From: an uncultured Prevotella sp.
Lineage (GTDB): Bacteria; Bacteroidota; Bacteroidia; Bacteroidales; Bacteroidaceae
NCBI GenBank assembly: GCA_945830345.1
Contig: CALZYS010000007.1
Span: forward strand, 1 to 44,380
Reading direction: 5' to 3'
Length of the DNA stretch: 44,380 bases
The notes under the pieces are model-generated. The model worked only from the letters and a program-made list of their open reading frames with translations. It was not told the origin of the DNA and ran no database searches. Both the position numbers and the translations under genes were made by a program. Numbering within the stretch: the first letter of the stretch is position 1; every line of letters starts with the position of its first letter. Below are positions 8,009-17,974 of this stretch, piece by piece.

Positions 8009-9784
8009 TTACTCGCCTTTCTCCATCTGAGCCTTGAGCTGAGCAAGAACATCGATGTCACCAAGAGTAGTAGAAGCAGGCTGGTTGTCAATCTTCACAG
8101 TCTCTTCCTTCTTGGCACGTGGCTTCTTGGCTGCACGCTTCTCCTCACGCTGAGCATCCTCGAAGGTGCGGCTGTGTGACAGGATGATGCGCTTGCTGTC
8201 CTTGTTGAACTCGATAACCTTGAATGGCAGTTCCTCACCGAGAGCGGCCTGTGTGCCATCCTCCTTAACAAGATGCTTAGGAGTGGCGAAGCCCTCAACA
8301 CCCTTTTCAAGTGATACCACGGCACCCTTCTCCAAAAGCTCGATAATCTTGCCATCGTGAACGCTGCCTACGGTGTATGTAGCCTCAAACTGGTTCCAAG
8401 GATTGTCCTCAAGCTGCTTGTGGCCGAGGCTCAGACGACGGTTGTCCTTGTCGATGTCGAGAACGACAACGTCAATCTCTGCGCCAACCTGTGTGAACTC
8501 TGAAGGATGCTTAACCTTCTTAGTCCAAGAGAGGTCGGAGATGTGGATAAGTCCGTCAACACCCTCTTCAAGCTCAACAAATACGCCGAAGTTGGTGAAG
8601 TTGCGAACCTTTGCCTCATGTTTGCTGCCAACAGGATACTTAACCTCGATGGCCTCCCATGGGTCTTCCTTAAGCTGCTTGATGCCAAGGCTCATCTTGC
8701 GCTCCTCGCGGTCGAGAGTGAGGATAACGGCCTCTACCTCGTCGCCTACGCTGAGGAAGTCCTGAGCTGAACGCAGGTGCTGGCTCCATGACATCTCGCT
8801 GACGTGGATGAGACCCTCAACACCAGGCTGGACTTCAACGAATGCACCGTAGTCGGCGATAACGACTACCTTGCCGCTTACCTTATCGCCCACCTTCAGG
8901 TTGGCATCCAGGGCATCCCATGGGTGAGGAGTGAGCTGCTTCAAACCAAGGGCAATGCGCTTCTTCTCGTCGTCGAAGTCGAGGATAACGACATTGATCT
9001 TCTGGTCGAGCTCAACCACCTTGTGGGGATCGTCAACACGGCCCCAAGAGAGGTCAGTGATATGGATGAGTCCGTCAACACCGCCGAGGTCAACGAATAC
9101 ACCGTAAGAGGTGATGTTCTTGACTGTTCCCTCAAGAATCTGACCCTTCTCAAGCTTAGAGATAATCTCGCGCTTCTGAGCCTCGAGCTCCTCCTCGATG
9201 AGAGCCTTGTGAGAAACAACCACGTTGCGGAACTCCTGGTTGATCTTGACAATCTTGAACTCCATGGTCTTGTTGACAAACTGGTCGTAGTCGCGTATGG
9301 GGTGAACGTCAATCTGGCTACCAGGCAGGAATGCCTCGATACCGAATACGTCAACAATCATACCGCCCTTGGTGCGGCACTTGATGAAGCCCTGGATAAC
9401 CTCCTCGTTCTCGAGGGCTGCGTTAACACGCTCCCAGCTCTTGCTGAGGCGAGCCTTCTTGTGCGACAGGATAAGCTGACCCTTGCGGTCTTCCTGGTTC
9501 TCTACGTAAACCTCTACCTTGTCGCCCACCTTAAGGTCGGGATTGTAGCGGAATTCGCTTGCGGGGATGATACCGTCGCTCTTGTAGCCGATGTTGACGA
9601 TAACTTCCTTCTTGTCAACTGAGATTACTGTTCCCTCAGTCACCTGATGCTCACTAACCTTGTTCAAGGTTTCGTCGTAAGCCTTGTCCAGCTCTTCCTT
9701 GCTGACGTTAGCCGATGTGCCATTCTCAAACTCTTCCCAATTGAAGTCGTCCAATGGCTTGACGTTGTTTGTTAATTCTGACAT
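8009..9784 (-). CDS. rpsA: 30S ribosomal protein S1
   Basis: 591 aa with repeated S1 domains (GTVKNITSYGVFVDLGGVDGLIHITDLSW etc.). Confidence 0.97.
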   Translation of the reverse strand: MSELTNNVKPLDDFNWEEFENGTSANVSKEELDKAYDETLNKVSEHQVTEGTVISVDKKEVIVNIGYKSDGIIPASEFRYNPDLKVGDKVEVYVENQEDRKGQLILSHKKARLSKSWERVNAALENEEVIQGFIKCRTKGGMIVDVFGIEAFLPGSQIDVHPIRDYDQFVNKTMEFKIVKINQEFRNVVVSHKALIEEELEAQKREIISKLEKGQILEGTVKNITSYGVFVDLGGVDGLIHITDLSWGRVDDPHKVVELDQKINVVILDFDDEKKRIALGLKQLTPHPWDALDANLKVGDKVSGKVVVIADYGAFVEVQPGVEGLIHVSEMSWSQHLRSAQDFLSVGDEVEAVILTLDREERKMSLGIKQLKEDPWEAIEVKYPVGSKHEAKVRNFTNFGVFVELEEGVDGLIHISDLSWTKKVKHPSEFTQVGAEIDVVVLDIDKDNRRLSLGHKQLEDNPWNQFEATYTVGSVHDGKIIELLEKGAVVSLEKGVEGFATPKHLVKEDGTQAALGEELPFKVIEFNKDSKRIILSHSRTFEDAQREEKRAAKKPRAKKEETVKIDNQPASTTLGDIDVLAQLKAQMEKGE

Positions 9785-9850
9785 AATTTAATTAAATGTT
9801 TTTTTAAAATAAAGTTAGACTTTATGTGAATTAAAAGCCGGCTTTAGCCG

Positions 9851-9880
9851 ACCGATTTTTGAAAATCGGGTGCAAAGGTA
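9851..9880 (-). promoter_or_regulatory. rpsA -7 element (TACCTTTGC) and adjacent leader hairpin
   Basis: gcaaaggta at 9872-9880 on +; CCGATTTT-CAA-AAATCGG-like hairpin directly downstream on the minus strand. Confidence 0.55.
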
Positions 9881-9935
9881 CTAATAAATTAGGAATTAGG
9901 AATGGAAAATTAGAGTTTTTCTTGTATATTTACGA

Positions 9936-12900
9936 TTATTTAACCATAATATATTTATTATTCATCTTTTTCTTTGTGCCGAAGAGGTCGAGAATATTGC
10001 GGAAATCCTTCTTCATGATAAGACCCACACCCTGGGTGTTGAGACTTGACTTGGTGAAATAGCGGTCGTTGGTCTGATTATACACCTTGACGGCGAGGTT
10101 GCCGTTGGGCAGCAGGAGATAACGGATGTCGAAGTCGCCGATGAAGTTGGTGTTGGCGGTGTTGACATTGTCGCGATAGCCAAATTGTCCGTTGATGAGA
10201 AGGCGGTTGTTGAGAAGGCGCCCGTTGATGGTGCCCTCGTATTCGGCATTGTTCCATCCCTCGTCGCCAGTGGATATGTTGGCACCGAAGTTCCAGTTGT
10301 CGTTTTTGATAACCGTGTTGAGCACGCTGCTTATCTGAGAGGATATGGTGCCCGACAGAAGGCTCTGCATGGCGAGCGATGTGTCGCTCTGTTCGCGCGA
10401 TGTGGAATTGTTGGAGCCAGTGGGGTAGAAGCGGCCGATGCCAAGAAGATATACCACTTGCTGGTTGAGCTCGTCCTCGGAATTGAGCACAGAGCGTATC
10501 ATCTGTTTTTCGTCGGTGCTCACTGTGGGCATGTCGAGGTCGAAGCTCACCTGCGGATTGCGAGCTATGCCGCCGATGTTCATGAGGCAGTTCACCTTGA
10601 CGGTATTGCTGGTGAAGCTATTGCCCACGTTGAGGTCGGAAAGCGATACTCCGTTGACGGTGTATATCGCCTGAAGATTGAGTGTGGCGTCGTAGGGATT
10701 GCCTCCGAAGACGAAGGTGCCGCCCTCGCGGAATGTGAAGTTCTTCTTGATGATGTTCTGTATGGTTATGCCGTAGGTGCCATGGTCGAGGGTATAGGTG
10801 CCGAAGAGGTCGAACGTACCTTTATTATAATAGGTGGCGCGAAGCATACCATTGCCGTACATCGTGATATAGTCGTTGGTGCGACTGTCCATCAACAGGC
10901 GGATGGTGGCATCGGGAGTGCAGTTGATGTTGAAGTTGATGAACATGTCGGTGGCGTAATCCTCTTGATAATTAGGAATTAGGGATGAGGAATTAGGAAT
11001 TAGGGATGAGGAATGAGGAATTAGGGATGTCACGTCGTTCCACTTGATGAACTCCTGATTGGAGATCTGGTCGTTGGTGGAGGCATTATATACAAAGGTG
11101 GAGCCCTTGCGGGGAGTGACGTCGATGTCCATGAGCAGATAGCCGCTGCGCCCGTGTATGTCAACAGTGCCGTCGGCATAGACGGTGCCATAGAACGTGT
11201 CGTTGCCGAAGTCGCGGAAGTCGTAGGCCAAGAGATTGTTGGCGTTGATTTCAAGGTCGTAGCTCAGTCGGGTGAGATGCTTGTGATGGATGAATCCGTT
11301 GACATATCCAGGGTTGCCGTAGGCATCGCGGATGACTGCGTTCTTCAGCTCAATCTCGTCGGGCACGAGGGTTATAGTGTCGTTGTCGAGGGTGTAACGG
11401 CAGTTGAGCGGACGTATCATCGCCGAGCCGTTGACAACGAGCTGGCCGGTGAGGTTGATGGTGCTGAGAGGACCGGCAAGTCGCACCTTGCCCACGGCAC
11501 GTCCATCGATTTCGCTGATGAATGACTTCGTGAACGAGTGCATGAAGTCGATGTGGGTGGAGTCGGCCTCAATGCCGAGGTCGATATAGTTGCGCTTGGG
11601 CGACACATAGCCATTGATGATCGTGCGAGCGTCGTCGCCGTCATTGGCTATGGCGTCGATGTCAATCTGGCTCTCGTCCTTATTCCAGTTGACGTTGGCA
11701 CTGAGCACTCCCATACGTCCGTGTTCGAAGAGAAAGTTATCGACGGTGAGGTCGGCATGTGCCGACATATCGCCGAATGGAGCCACCACAAGAGCCTTGC
11801 CCGAGGCTTGACCGTCGAAATCCACGGAATGGAAATTGACGAGGTCGAGCACGTAGCGCACATCGATGCCGTTGAGGTCGATGTGGAGCGAGTCGCTCTT
11901 ATTGGCGCTTGCCGTTCCGTTGACGATGATGTGCTGGCGGTCGTGGGCGATGGTAAACTCATTGATGTCGATATGCTTGGGGGTGTAGTGGATGTCGGAT
12001 GACTTGACGAGCCATGTCTTGTTGCCAATGGTGATGTCGGATGGTTTTACTACAACGTGGGCATAGGTGACTCCCTGACTGTTCTTGCCAAACGACGATG
12101 TGGCATTGAGACATCCTTGAGTCTTGCCGTCGTTAATCCAGTTGAGCGACATGTCAACAAGGTTATCGGCTGCATTACAGTGGGTGGAAAGGTCGAGGAT
12201 GTCGCCGTTGGCCTGATGCTTTTTTACTCCAGCATGGCAGATGAGACTGTCGGCATAGGAGTGGACGTTTATGTTGACATTACTGAAGGTGGTGCCGTCG
12301 TAGTCGAAGAGGGGAGCCTCACATTCCACCACCATCGACTTGTTGGCGTCGGCTACACTTGAGCGCAGAAGCAGCGGACGGTGGATGTCCAACGGAATGC
12401 CAAGCAGCGGACGCATCCACTTGGTGGAGTTGAGGTGGGCAATGAGGGTGAAGTTGTTGTCGCCTTCAGTTTGTTTGCCATTGGATGCAATGACTGGTAT
12501 ATGCCGGCCTATCTGCGAAATGACGCTCGGCAGGAGCGACGAGTAGTTGAAATTGCCGGTGAGCATGGCATAGCCGAAGTCGCTCTCCATGACGAGGTAG
12601 TGGTCGTTGGAGTCGAAACCCGTGCGCACCTGCAGGTTGTTGATTGTGCAGGAGTCGGTGGATGATTGCATGCGGAAGCCGCTGAGGGTGAGCACACCCT
12701 TGGAGTCGTTGACACCTGAAGCCTGAAGGTCGGCGGTGATGTGGGACGTGAAGACTGCATCGCCCCATTTGTCGGTGAGACGTGTGACCGAGGGGCTGAA
12801 GTTGTCCACTTGTGCCTCCACCACGAGTTGCTTGCCTTTGCCCAAGTCGGCAAATTCCCCTTCGGCGTTGAGGGTGACGTTGGGGTCGTCGATTGACAGG

Positions 12901-14339
12901 TTTCCTTTGACGCTGTTGTTGACGTAGCTGCCGTTGACGTTGATGTTGCTGTAGGTGTAGCCGTTATATGCGAATTTCGACACTACTCCTTTGGCAGTCA
13001 CTGTAGGTTTCTTGCCTTTGGGCAATGTTCCTGACAGATGGATATTGGTGGATATGTCGCCGAGTCGGGAGTCGCTGAGGAGTTTGCCGAGGGCTATGTC
13101 GCTTGCCGCAACACGGCCCCTGAACTGGCGTTTAGCGTCGAGGGTCATGTTGATGTCGGCACTGCCTGCATCCGTGTGGACAATAGCGGCAGTGGTGATT
13201 ACTCCCGATGTGGTACAGTCGGCTTTGCCATGAAGGTTGATGCCGCCAAAAGGCTCCAGTATCTTCAGTGAGGCACGCATGTCGTCGATGTTGATATGCC
13301 AACTGGCGTGGGGCTTGCTTGCCTCATACCATCCATTAGCTATGGCTGAGAGTTCGCCCGACGTGGATGTGATTCTAAGCGAACCGACATTGATGCGATG
13401 GCGGTTGCCGTCGATTGAGAGGTGGAGCCGGAATGGGTTGGTGTATTCCTTGAGTCGAGGCTCGACAGGCGAGAGGTCGGCAAGCGTGATATCCGACGGT
13501 TTCAGTCGGGCTGCATATTTGAGTGTGCTTAAATCCACCTTGCCATTGGCATCACGACGATAGTGGGCTGTGATATTGTCGATGCCGATATTGGAGTGGG
13601 GCAGACGCAATGAGAAATCGGTGAGACGACATTCGGTGGGGCCAGCCACAAGAGCTAATGACATATCATCAATCTTTAGTCCCGATTGTTCGCAAGCCGT
13701 CAATCCGTTGAGTTCGACGTTGAGTGAGTCGTCGGTGAGGGTATGAAGGCGGATGTAAGTGCCGATGTTGGTGATGTGAAGGTGGTTGGGGTCGATAAGT
13801 CCAGGTGTACGTGGGCGGTCGAGTTGGTCATATTGCACTGAGCAGTGGCGCATGATGAACGAGTTGACCGAGATGTCGAGCGGAGTCTTGGTCTTGGTGG
13901 AATCCTTGGAAGCGAGCGCGTCGAGGGCAAACTGGAAGTTGGGGGCTGTCTTGGCGTTCTTGCGGTAGAGGCGGAAATGAGTGGAGAACACCTGTGCCGA
14001 CGATATGCGGACACGTCCGTCGAGCAGTTGCCAAGGGTCGATCCTCACAGCCAGTCGCGCTGCACTGACCATGGGCTTGCCGCCCTGGTCGTAGATTGTG
14101 GTGTTGTCGATGACGAGGCGGTTGAGAAATCCCAAATCCACTCGTCCTATCTCCACACGGGTGTTGAGCGTGGAGGCGAGAACCGATGCCACAGCCGAGG
14201 CAACCGACCCCTGGATATATGGTATATGCAACATAACGGCAATCAGCAGATATAGGCTGACCACCGTCCAGATCATAACGCTTATTATATATTTAATCCA
14301 CTTCAAGGTGTAGATTCTTTTGTTACACAGAGATTGCAA
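9936..14339 (-). CDS. tamB: TamB-family (translocation/assembly module, DUF490) protein
   Basis: 1467 aa; N-terminal TM anchor, long AsmA/TamB-like beta-repeat region, C-terminal TamB domain (NDYITMYGNGMLRATYYNKGTFDLFGTYTLDHGTYGITIQNIIKKNFTFREGGTF...). Confidence 0.9.
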   Translation of the reverse strand: MQSLCNKRIYTLKWIKYIISVMIWTVVSLYLLIAVMLHIPYIQGSVASAVASVLASTLNTRVEIGRVDLGFLNRLVIDNTTIYDQGGKPMVSAARLAVRIDPWQLLDGRVRISSAQVFSTHFRLYRKNAKTAPNFQFALDALASKDSTKTKTPLDISVNSFIMRHCSVQYDQLDRPRTPGLIDPNHLHITNIGTYIRLHTLTDDSLNVELNGLTACEQSGLKIDDMSLALVAGPTECRLTDFSLRLPHSNIGIDNITAHYRRDANGKVDLSTLKYAARLKPSDITLADLSPVEPRLKEYTNPFRLHLSIDGNRHRINVGSLRITSTSGELSAIANGWYEASKPHASWHINIDDMRASLKILEPFGGINLHGKADCTTSGVITTAAIVHTDAGSADINMTLDAKRQFRGRVAASDIALGKLLSDSRLGDISTNIHLSGTLPKGKKPTVTAKGVVSKFAYNGYTYSNINVNGSYVNNSVKGNLSIDDPNVTLNAEGEFADLGKGKQLVVEAQVDNFSPSVTRLTDKWGDAVFTSHITADLQASGVNDSKGVLTLSGFRMQSSTDSCTINNLQVRTGFDSNDHYLVMESDFGYAMLTGNFNYSSLLPSVISQIGRHIPVIASNGKQTEGDNNFTLIAHLNSTKWMRPLLGIPLDIHRPLLLRSSVADANKSMVVECEAPLFDYDGTTFSNVNINVHSYADSLICHAGVKKHQANGDILDLSTHCNAADNLVDMSLNWINDGKTQGCLNATSSFGKNSQGVTYAHVVVKPSDITIGNKTWLVKSSDIHYTPKHIDINEFTIAHDRQHIIVNGTASANKSDSLHIDLNGIDVRYVLDLVNFHSVDFDGQASGKALVVAPFGDMSAHADLTVDNFLFEHGRMGVLSANVNWNKDESQIDIDAIANDGDDARTIINGYVSPKRNYIDLGIEADSTHIDFMHSFTKSFISEIDGRAVGKVRLAGPLSTINLTGQLVVNGSAMIRPLNCRYTLDNDTITLVPDEIELKNAVIRDAYGNPGYVNGFIHHKHLTRLSYDLEINANNLLAYDFRDFGNDTFYGTVYADGTVDIHGRSGYLLMDIDVTPRKGSTFVYNASTNDQISNQEFIKWNDVTSLIPHSSSLIPNSSSLIPNYQEDYATDMFINFNINCTPDATIRLLMDSRTNDYITMYGNGMLRATYYNKGTFDLFGTYTLDHGTYGITIQNIIKKNFTFREGGTFVFGGNPYDATLNLQAIYTVNGVSLSDLNVGNSFTSNTVKVNCLMNIGGIARNPQVSFDLDMPTVSTDEKQMIRSVLNSEDELNQQVVYLLGIGRFYPTGSNNSTSREQSDTSLAMQSLLSGTISSQISSVLNTVIKNDNWNFGANISTGDEGWNNAEYEGTINGRLLNNRLLINGQFGYRDNVNTANTNFIGDFDIRYLLLPNGNLAVKVYNQTNDRYFTKSSLNTQGVGLIMKKDFRNILDLFGTKKKMNNKYIMVK
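10970..11029. repeat. In-frame AATTAGG heptad array inside tamB
   Basis: Eight consecutive 7-mers at 10970-11025, encoding SLIPHSS-SLIPNSS-SLIPNYQ on the minus strand. Confidence 0.95.
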
Positions 14340-14486
14340 ATCGATTGCAAATGCTTTAATTGGCTACAAAATTACAAAAAAATGTAGCAAAAACAATTTT
14401 TTGTTGAAGTAATGTGGCAATAATTTAATTTTTTTATGTAATTTTGCAGCGATTATACAGAATAATGTCTAACAAAGTAGTATAAA

Positions 14487-15842
14487 ATGGCTAATTTATT
14501 TAAATTGCGCAAAGGTCTTGACATTAATCTTGCAGGAAAGGCTGAAAGGAAAAAGATTCAGCTGAAATCCAACGGCAAGTATGCCTTGCAGCCCGAATGC
14601 TTCACTGGAGTGGTGCCCAAGGTGGTCGTGAAGGAAGGCGACAAGGTCAAGGCTGGTGATGCATTATTTATCAACAAGAACTATCCGGAGATCAAATTCG
14701 CATCTCCAGTGAGCGGTACTGTCACTGCCGTCGAGAGAGGGGAGCGCAGAAAGGTGCTCGCCGTCAAGGTGGAGGCTGACGCTACGCAAGTATTCACTGA
14801 TTTCGGTGTTAAGGACGTAAAGAAACTGAGTGGCGACGAGGTGAAGGCTTCTCTGCTTGAGGCTGGACTCTTCGGATACATCAACCAGTTGCCTTACGAC
14901 GTGGTGACTACTCCCGACTCCAATCCCAAGGCTATCTTCGTGTCGGCTCTGAGAGACAAGCCCCTGGCTGCCGACTTTGACTTCGAGCTCGAAGGACAGG
15001 AGAAAGAATGGCAGGCGGGACTCACAGCCCTCTCGAAAATGGCGAAGACATATCTCGGCATTGGAGCCAAGCAAGAATCGGTGAAGGCTCTCGCAGGTGC
15101 AGAGGATGTAGAGGTGAACGTGTTTGACGGCCCTTGTCCCGCTGGCAACGTGAGTGTTCAGGTTAATCATGTGTCGCCCGTAAACAAGGGTGAGGTGGTG
15201 TGGACAGTTGATCCCTCTGCCGTAATCTTCTTCGGCCGTCTCTTCCTCACTGGCAAGGTGAACCTGAGGCGCACAGTGGCTCTCGTGGGCAGCGAGGTGA
15301 AGCAGCCACAATATGCCGACATGCTTGTGGGCGAGGAATTGCAGACACTGCTCAGCAACTCATACGACAACAAGCATAACGTGAGAATCATCAACGGCAA
15401 CGTGCTTACGGGACGCATCACCACCAAGGACGGATTCCTCGGTGCTCACTCATCCGAGATAACCGTCATCCCCGAGGGCGACAACGCCGACGAGCTGGCG
15501 GGATGGATTATGCCAAGATTCAACCAGTTCTCGGTCAACCGCAGCTATTTCTCATGGCTCTTCGGCAAGAAGAAGGCCTACAGCCTCGACGCACGAGTGA
15601 AGGGCGGACAGCGCCACATGATTATGAGTGGCGAATACGACAAGGTGATCCCCATGGACATCTATCCCGAATATCTCGTCAAGGCAATCATCACGGGAAA
15701 CATCGACAAGATGGAGCAGTTAGGAATATACGAGGTCAGTCCCGAGGACTTCGCCTTGGCTGAGTTTGTGGACAGTTCGAAACTCGAACTGCAGCGCATC
15801 GTGCGCGAGGGACTCGACATGCTGAGACGGGAAAACAGTTGA
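14487..15842 (+). CDS. nqrA: Na+-translocating NADH:quinone reductase subunit A
   Basis: LFKLRKGLDINLAGKAERK..., PVSGTVTAVERGERRKVLAV; first gene of the nqr cluster. Confidence 0.95.
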   Translation: MANLFKLRKGLDINLAGKAERKKIQLKSNGKYALQPECFTGVVPKVVVKEGDKVKAGDALFINKNYPEIKFASPVSGTVTAVERGERRKVLAVKVEADATQVFTDFGVKDVKKLSGDEVKASLLEAGLFGYINQLPYDVVTTPDSNPKAIFVSALRDKPLAADFDFELEGQEKEWQAGLTALSKMAKTYLGIGAKQESVKALAGAEDVEVNVFDGPCPAGNVSVQVNHVSPVNKGEVVWTVDPSAVIFFGRLFLTGKVNLRRTVALVGSEVKQPQYADMLVGEELQTLLSNSYDNKHNVRIINGNVLTGRITTKDGFLGAHSSEITVIPEGDNADELAGWIMPRFNQFSVNRSYFSWLFGKKKAYSLDARVKGGQRHMIMSGEYDKVIPMDIYPEYLVKAIITGNIDKMEQLGIYEVSPEDFALAEFVDSSKLELQRIVREGLDMLRRENS

Positions 15843-15864
15843 GAATTAAGAATGTTTTTTATAA

Positions 15865-16038
15865 ACCACAGAGATAAAGAGTAAAAGAGATGTTAGGATT
15901 TTGAGTTGGTCGCAAGCGACTGAGGTCGCAGAGTTTCCATCCTGCAAATAAGTTGCGCAGCTCTCTGAGAACTCAAAATGCCAAAGGCATTAAATCTCTT
16001 TTAAAGATAAATACTCTTAATCTCTTAAACTCTGTGGT
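15865..16038. repeat. MITE-like element, copy 1 (nqrA-nqrB spacer)
   Basis: accacagagataaagagtaaaagagat ... atctctt...actcttaatctcttaaactctgtggt; internal ttgagttggtcgcaagcgactgag. Confidence 0.8.
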
Positions 16039-16078
16039 TAAAATAGAAAAATCGTGGTAATTCAGAAATAAATAAAAT

Positions 16079-17230
16079 ATGAGTTTAAGACAATATCTCA
16101 ATAAGATAAAGCCGAACTTCGAGAAGGACGGCAAGCTTCACGCCTTTCGCAGCGTGTTCGACGGATTTGAGACATTCCTCTACGTGCCCAACGACACGGC
16201 GAAGAGTGGTGTGCATATCCACGATGCGATTGACTCGAAGCGAATAATGAGTATGGTGGTGATAGCCTTGCTGCCCGCCTTGCTCTTTGGTATGTATAAT
16301 GTGGGCTATCAGAACTACTTGGCTGCAGGCACTCTCGCCTCGGCAAGTTTCTGTGAGGTGTTCGTCTATGGATTCCTTGAGGTGTTGCCCAAGATTCTCG
16401 TGAGTTACATCATCGGACTCGGTATCGAGTTTGCATGGGCTCAGTGGAAGGGCGAGGAAATCCAGGAGGGTTATCTCGTATCGGGTATCATCATCCCGAT
16501 GATTGTGCCTGTGGGATGTCCGATATGGATGATTGCCATAGCAGTGGCTTTCGCAGTGGTGTTTGCCAAGGAGATCTTCGGCGGTACGGGTATGAACATC
16601 TTCAACGTGGCACTCGTGGCGCGCGCGTTCCTCTTCTTCTCTTATCCGACGAAGATGAGCGGCGACACGGTGTGGGTGGCTCAGGACTCAATCTTCGGAT
16701 TAGGTAACACTCTGCCTGACACATTCGCTCAGGCAACTCCCCTCGGACAGTTGGCAGCTGGTGCTGACGTAACAGCTTCTGTCTCAGACGCTATTCTCGG
16801 ATTTATTCCAGGAAGTGTTGGAGAGACAAGTGTCGTGGCCATCGCCATAGGTGCCGTAATCCTCTTGTGGACTGGCATCGCCTCATGGCGCACAATGCTG
16901 AGTGTGGTGATTGGTGGAAGCTTGATGGCTGTGGTATTTGAGCAGACTGGTCAGTCGATCACTTGGTATGAGCACTTGGTATATGGCGGTTTCGCCTTCG
17001 GTGCCGTGTTCATGGCTACTGATCCTGTGACAAGTGCCCGCACCGACTGCGGCAAGTGGATCTACGGATTCATCATTGGTGCATTGGCGGTGATCATCCG
17101 CGTGATGAACCCCGGATTCCCCGAGGGCATGATGCTTGCCATCCTCTTCGGCAATATGATGGCTCCGCTGATCGACCACTATGTTGTGGAGGCTAATGTT
17201 AAGAAGAGAGCGAAGAGAATTAAGAATTAG
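16079..17230 (+). CDS. nqrB: Na+-translocating NADH:quinone reductase subunit B
   Basis: Multi-TM NqrB/RnfD-like; GYLVSGIIIPMIVPVGCPIWMIAIAVAFAVVFAKEIFGGTGMNIFNVAL. Confidence 0.95.
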   Translation: MSLRQYLNKIKPNFEKDGKLHAFRSVFDGFETFLYVPNDTAKSGVHIHDAIDSKRIMSMVVIALLPALLFGMYNVGYQNYLAAGTLASASFCEVFVYGFLEVLPKILVSYIIGLGIEFAWAQWKGEEIQEGYLVSGIIIPMIVPVGCPIWMIAIAVAFAVVFAKEIFGGTGMNIFNVALVARAFLFFSYPTKMSGDTVWVAQDSIFGLGNTLPDTFAQATPLGQLAAGADVTASVSDAILGFIPGSVGETSVVAIAIGAVILLWTGIASWRTMLSVVIGGSLMAVVFEQTGQSITWYEHLVYGGFAFGAVFMATDPVTSARTDCGKWIYGFIIGALAVIIRVMNPGFPEGMMLAILFGNMMAPLIDHYVVEANVKKRAKRIKN

Positions 17231-17259
17231 GAATTAAAAATTAGAATTTAGAAATTATT

Positions 17260-17961
17260 ATGAATACAAATAAGAATTCCTACATTATTATATATAGTGC
17301 GGTGCTGGTGATTGTCGTGGCATTCCTGCTCGCCTATATCTTCCAGGCTCTCAAACCGATGCAGGACGTGAATGTGGCGCTCGACAAGAAAAAGCAAATC
17401 TTGGCAGCACTCAACATCCGCGAACTCGGTGACGTGGAGTCGGCTGAGAAATATAAAGAGGTGGTGAAGGCTGACATGATTGTTGATGCCAACGCACAGG
17501 TGATTGAGGCAGGAGAGCAGGGTGGAGAGAATGCCGCCTTCAAGCTCAACAGTGCCGATTTTAAGGCTGGAAAGCTCGCAGTGTATGAGTGCGAGGTGGA
17601 TGGCAAGAAGAAATATGTGATACCTGTATATGGTATGGGACTTTGGGGCCCCATCTGGGGATATATCGCCCTCGACGAGGACAAGAACACCGTCTTCGGC
17701 GCATATTTCAACCATGACAGTGAGACAGCTGGTCTTGGTGCCGAAATCAAGGACAGCAAGGCTTGGCAGGACCAGTTCAAGGGCAAGAAGATATTCTCTG
17801 CCGACGGACAGGAGATTGCCATTGCCGTGAAGAAGAAGTCGGACGTGAAGAACCCCGCGTCGGAGTGTGACGCCGTTACTGGTGCCACACTGACATCCGA
17901 CGGTGTGAGTCTGATGCTTCAGGACTGCTTCGCAAAGTATGTTAATTTTCTAAAGAAATAA
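17260..17961 (+). CDS. nqrC: Na+-translocating NADH:quinone reductase subunit C
   Basis: N-terminal TM; VTGATLTSDGVS covalent FMN motif. Confidence 0.95.
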   Translation: MNTNKNSYIIIYSAVLVIVVAFLLAYIFQALKPMQDVNVALDKKKQILAALNIRELGDVESAEKYKEVVKADMIVDANAQVIEAGEQGGENAAFKLNSADFKAGKLAVYECEVDGKKKYVIPVYGMGLWGPIWGYIALDEDKNTVFGAYFNHDSETAGLGAEIKDSKAWQDQFKGKKIFSADGQEIAIAVKKKSDVKNPASECDAVTGATLTSDGVSLMLQDCFAKYVNFLKK

Positions 17962-17974
17962 GGAGGAATGGACT

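Noticed and set aside
8804-9622. 272-aa plus-strand ORF
   Set aside because: Antisense to rpsA; repetitive translation mirrors S1 repeats, not a real protein.
10185-10982. 265-aa plus-strand ORF
   Set aside because: Antisense to tamB; no domain signature and no Bacteroidetes promoter.
15865-16038. Complete insertion sequence
   Set aside because: Only ~175 bp and no transposase ORF; at most a non-autonomous MITE-like element.
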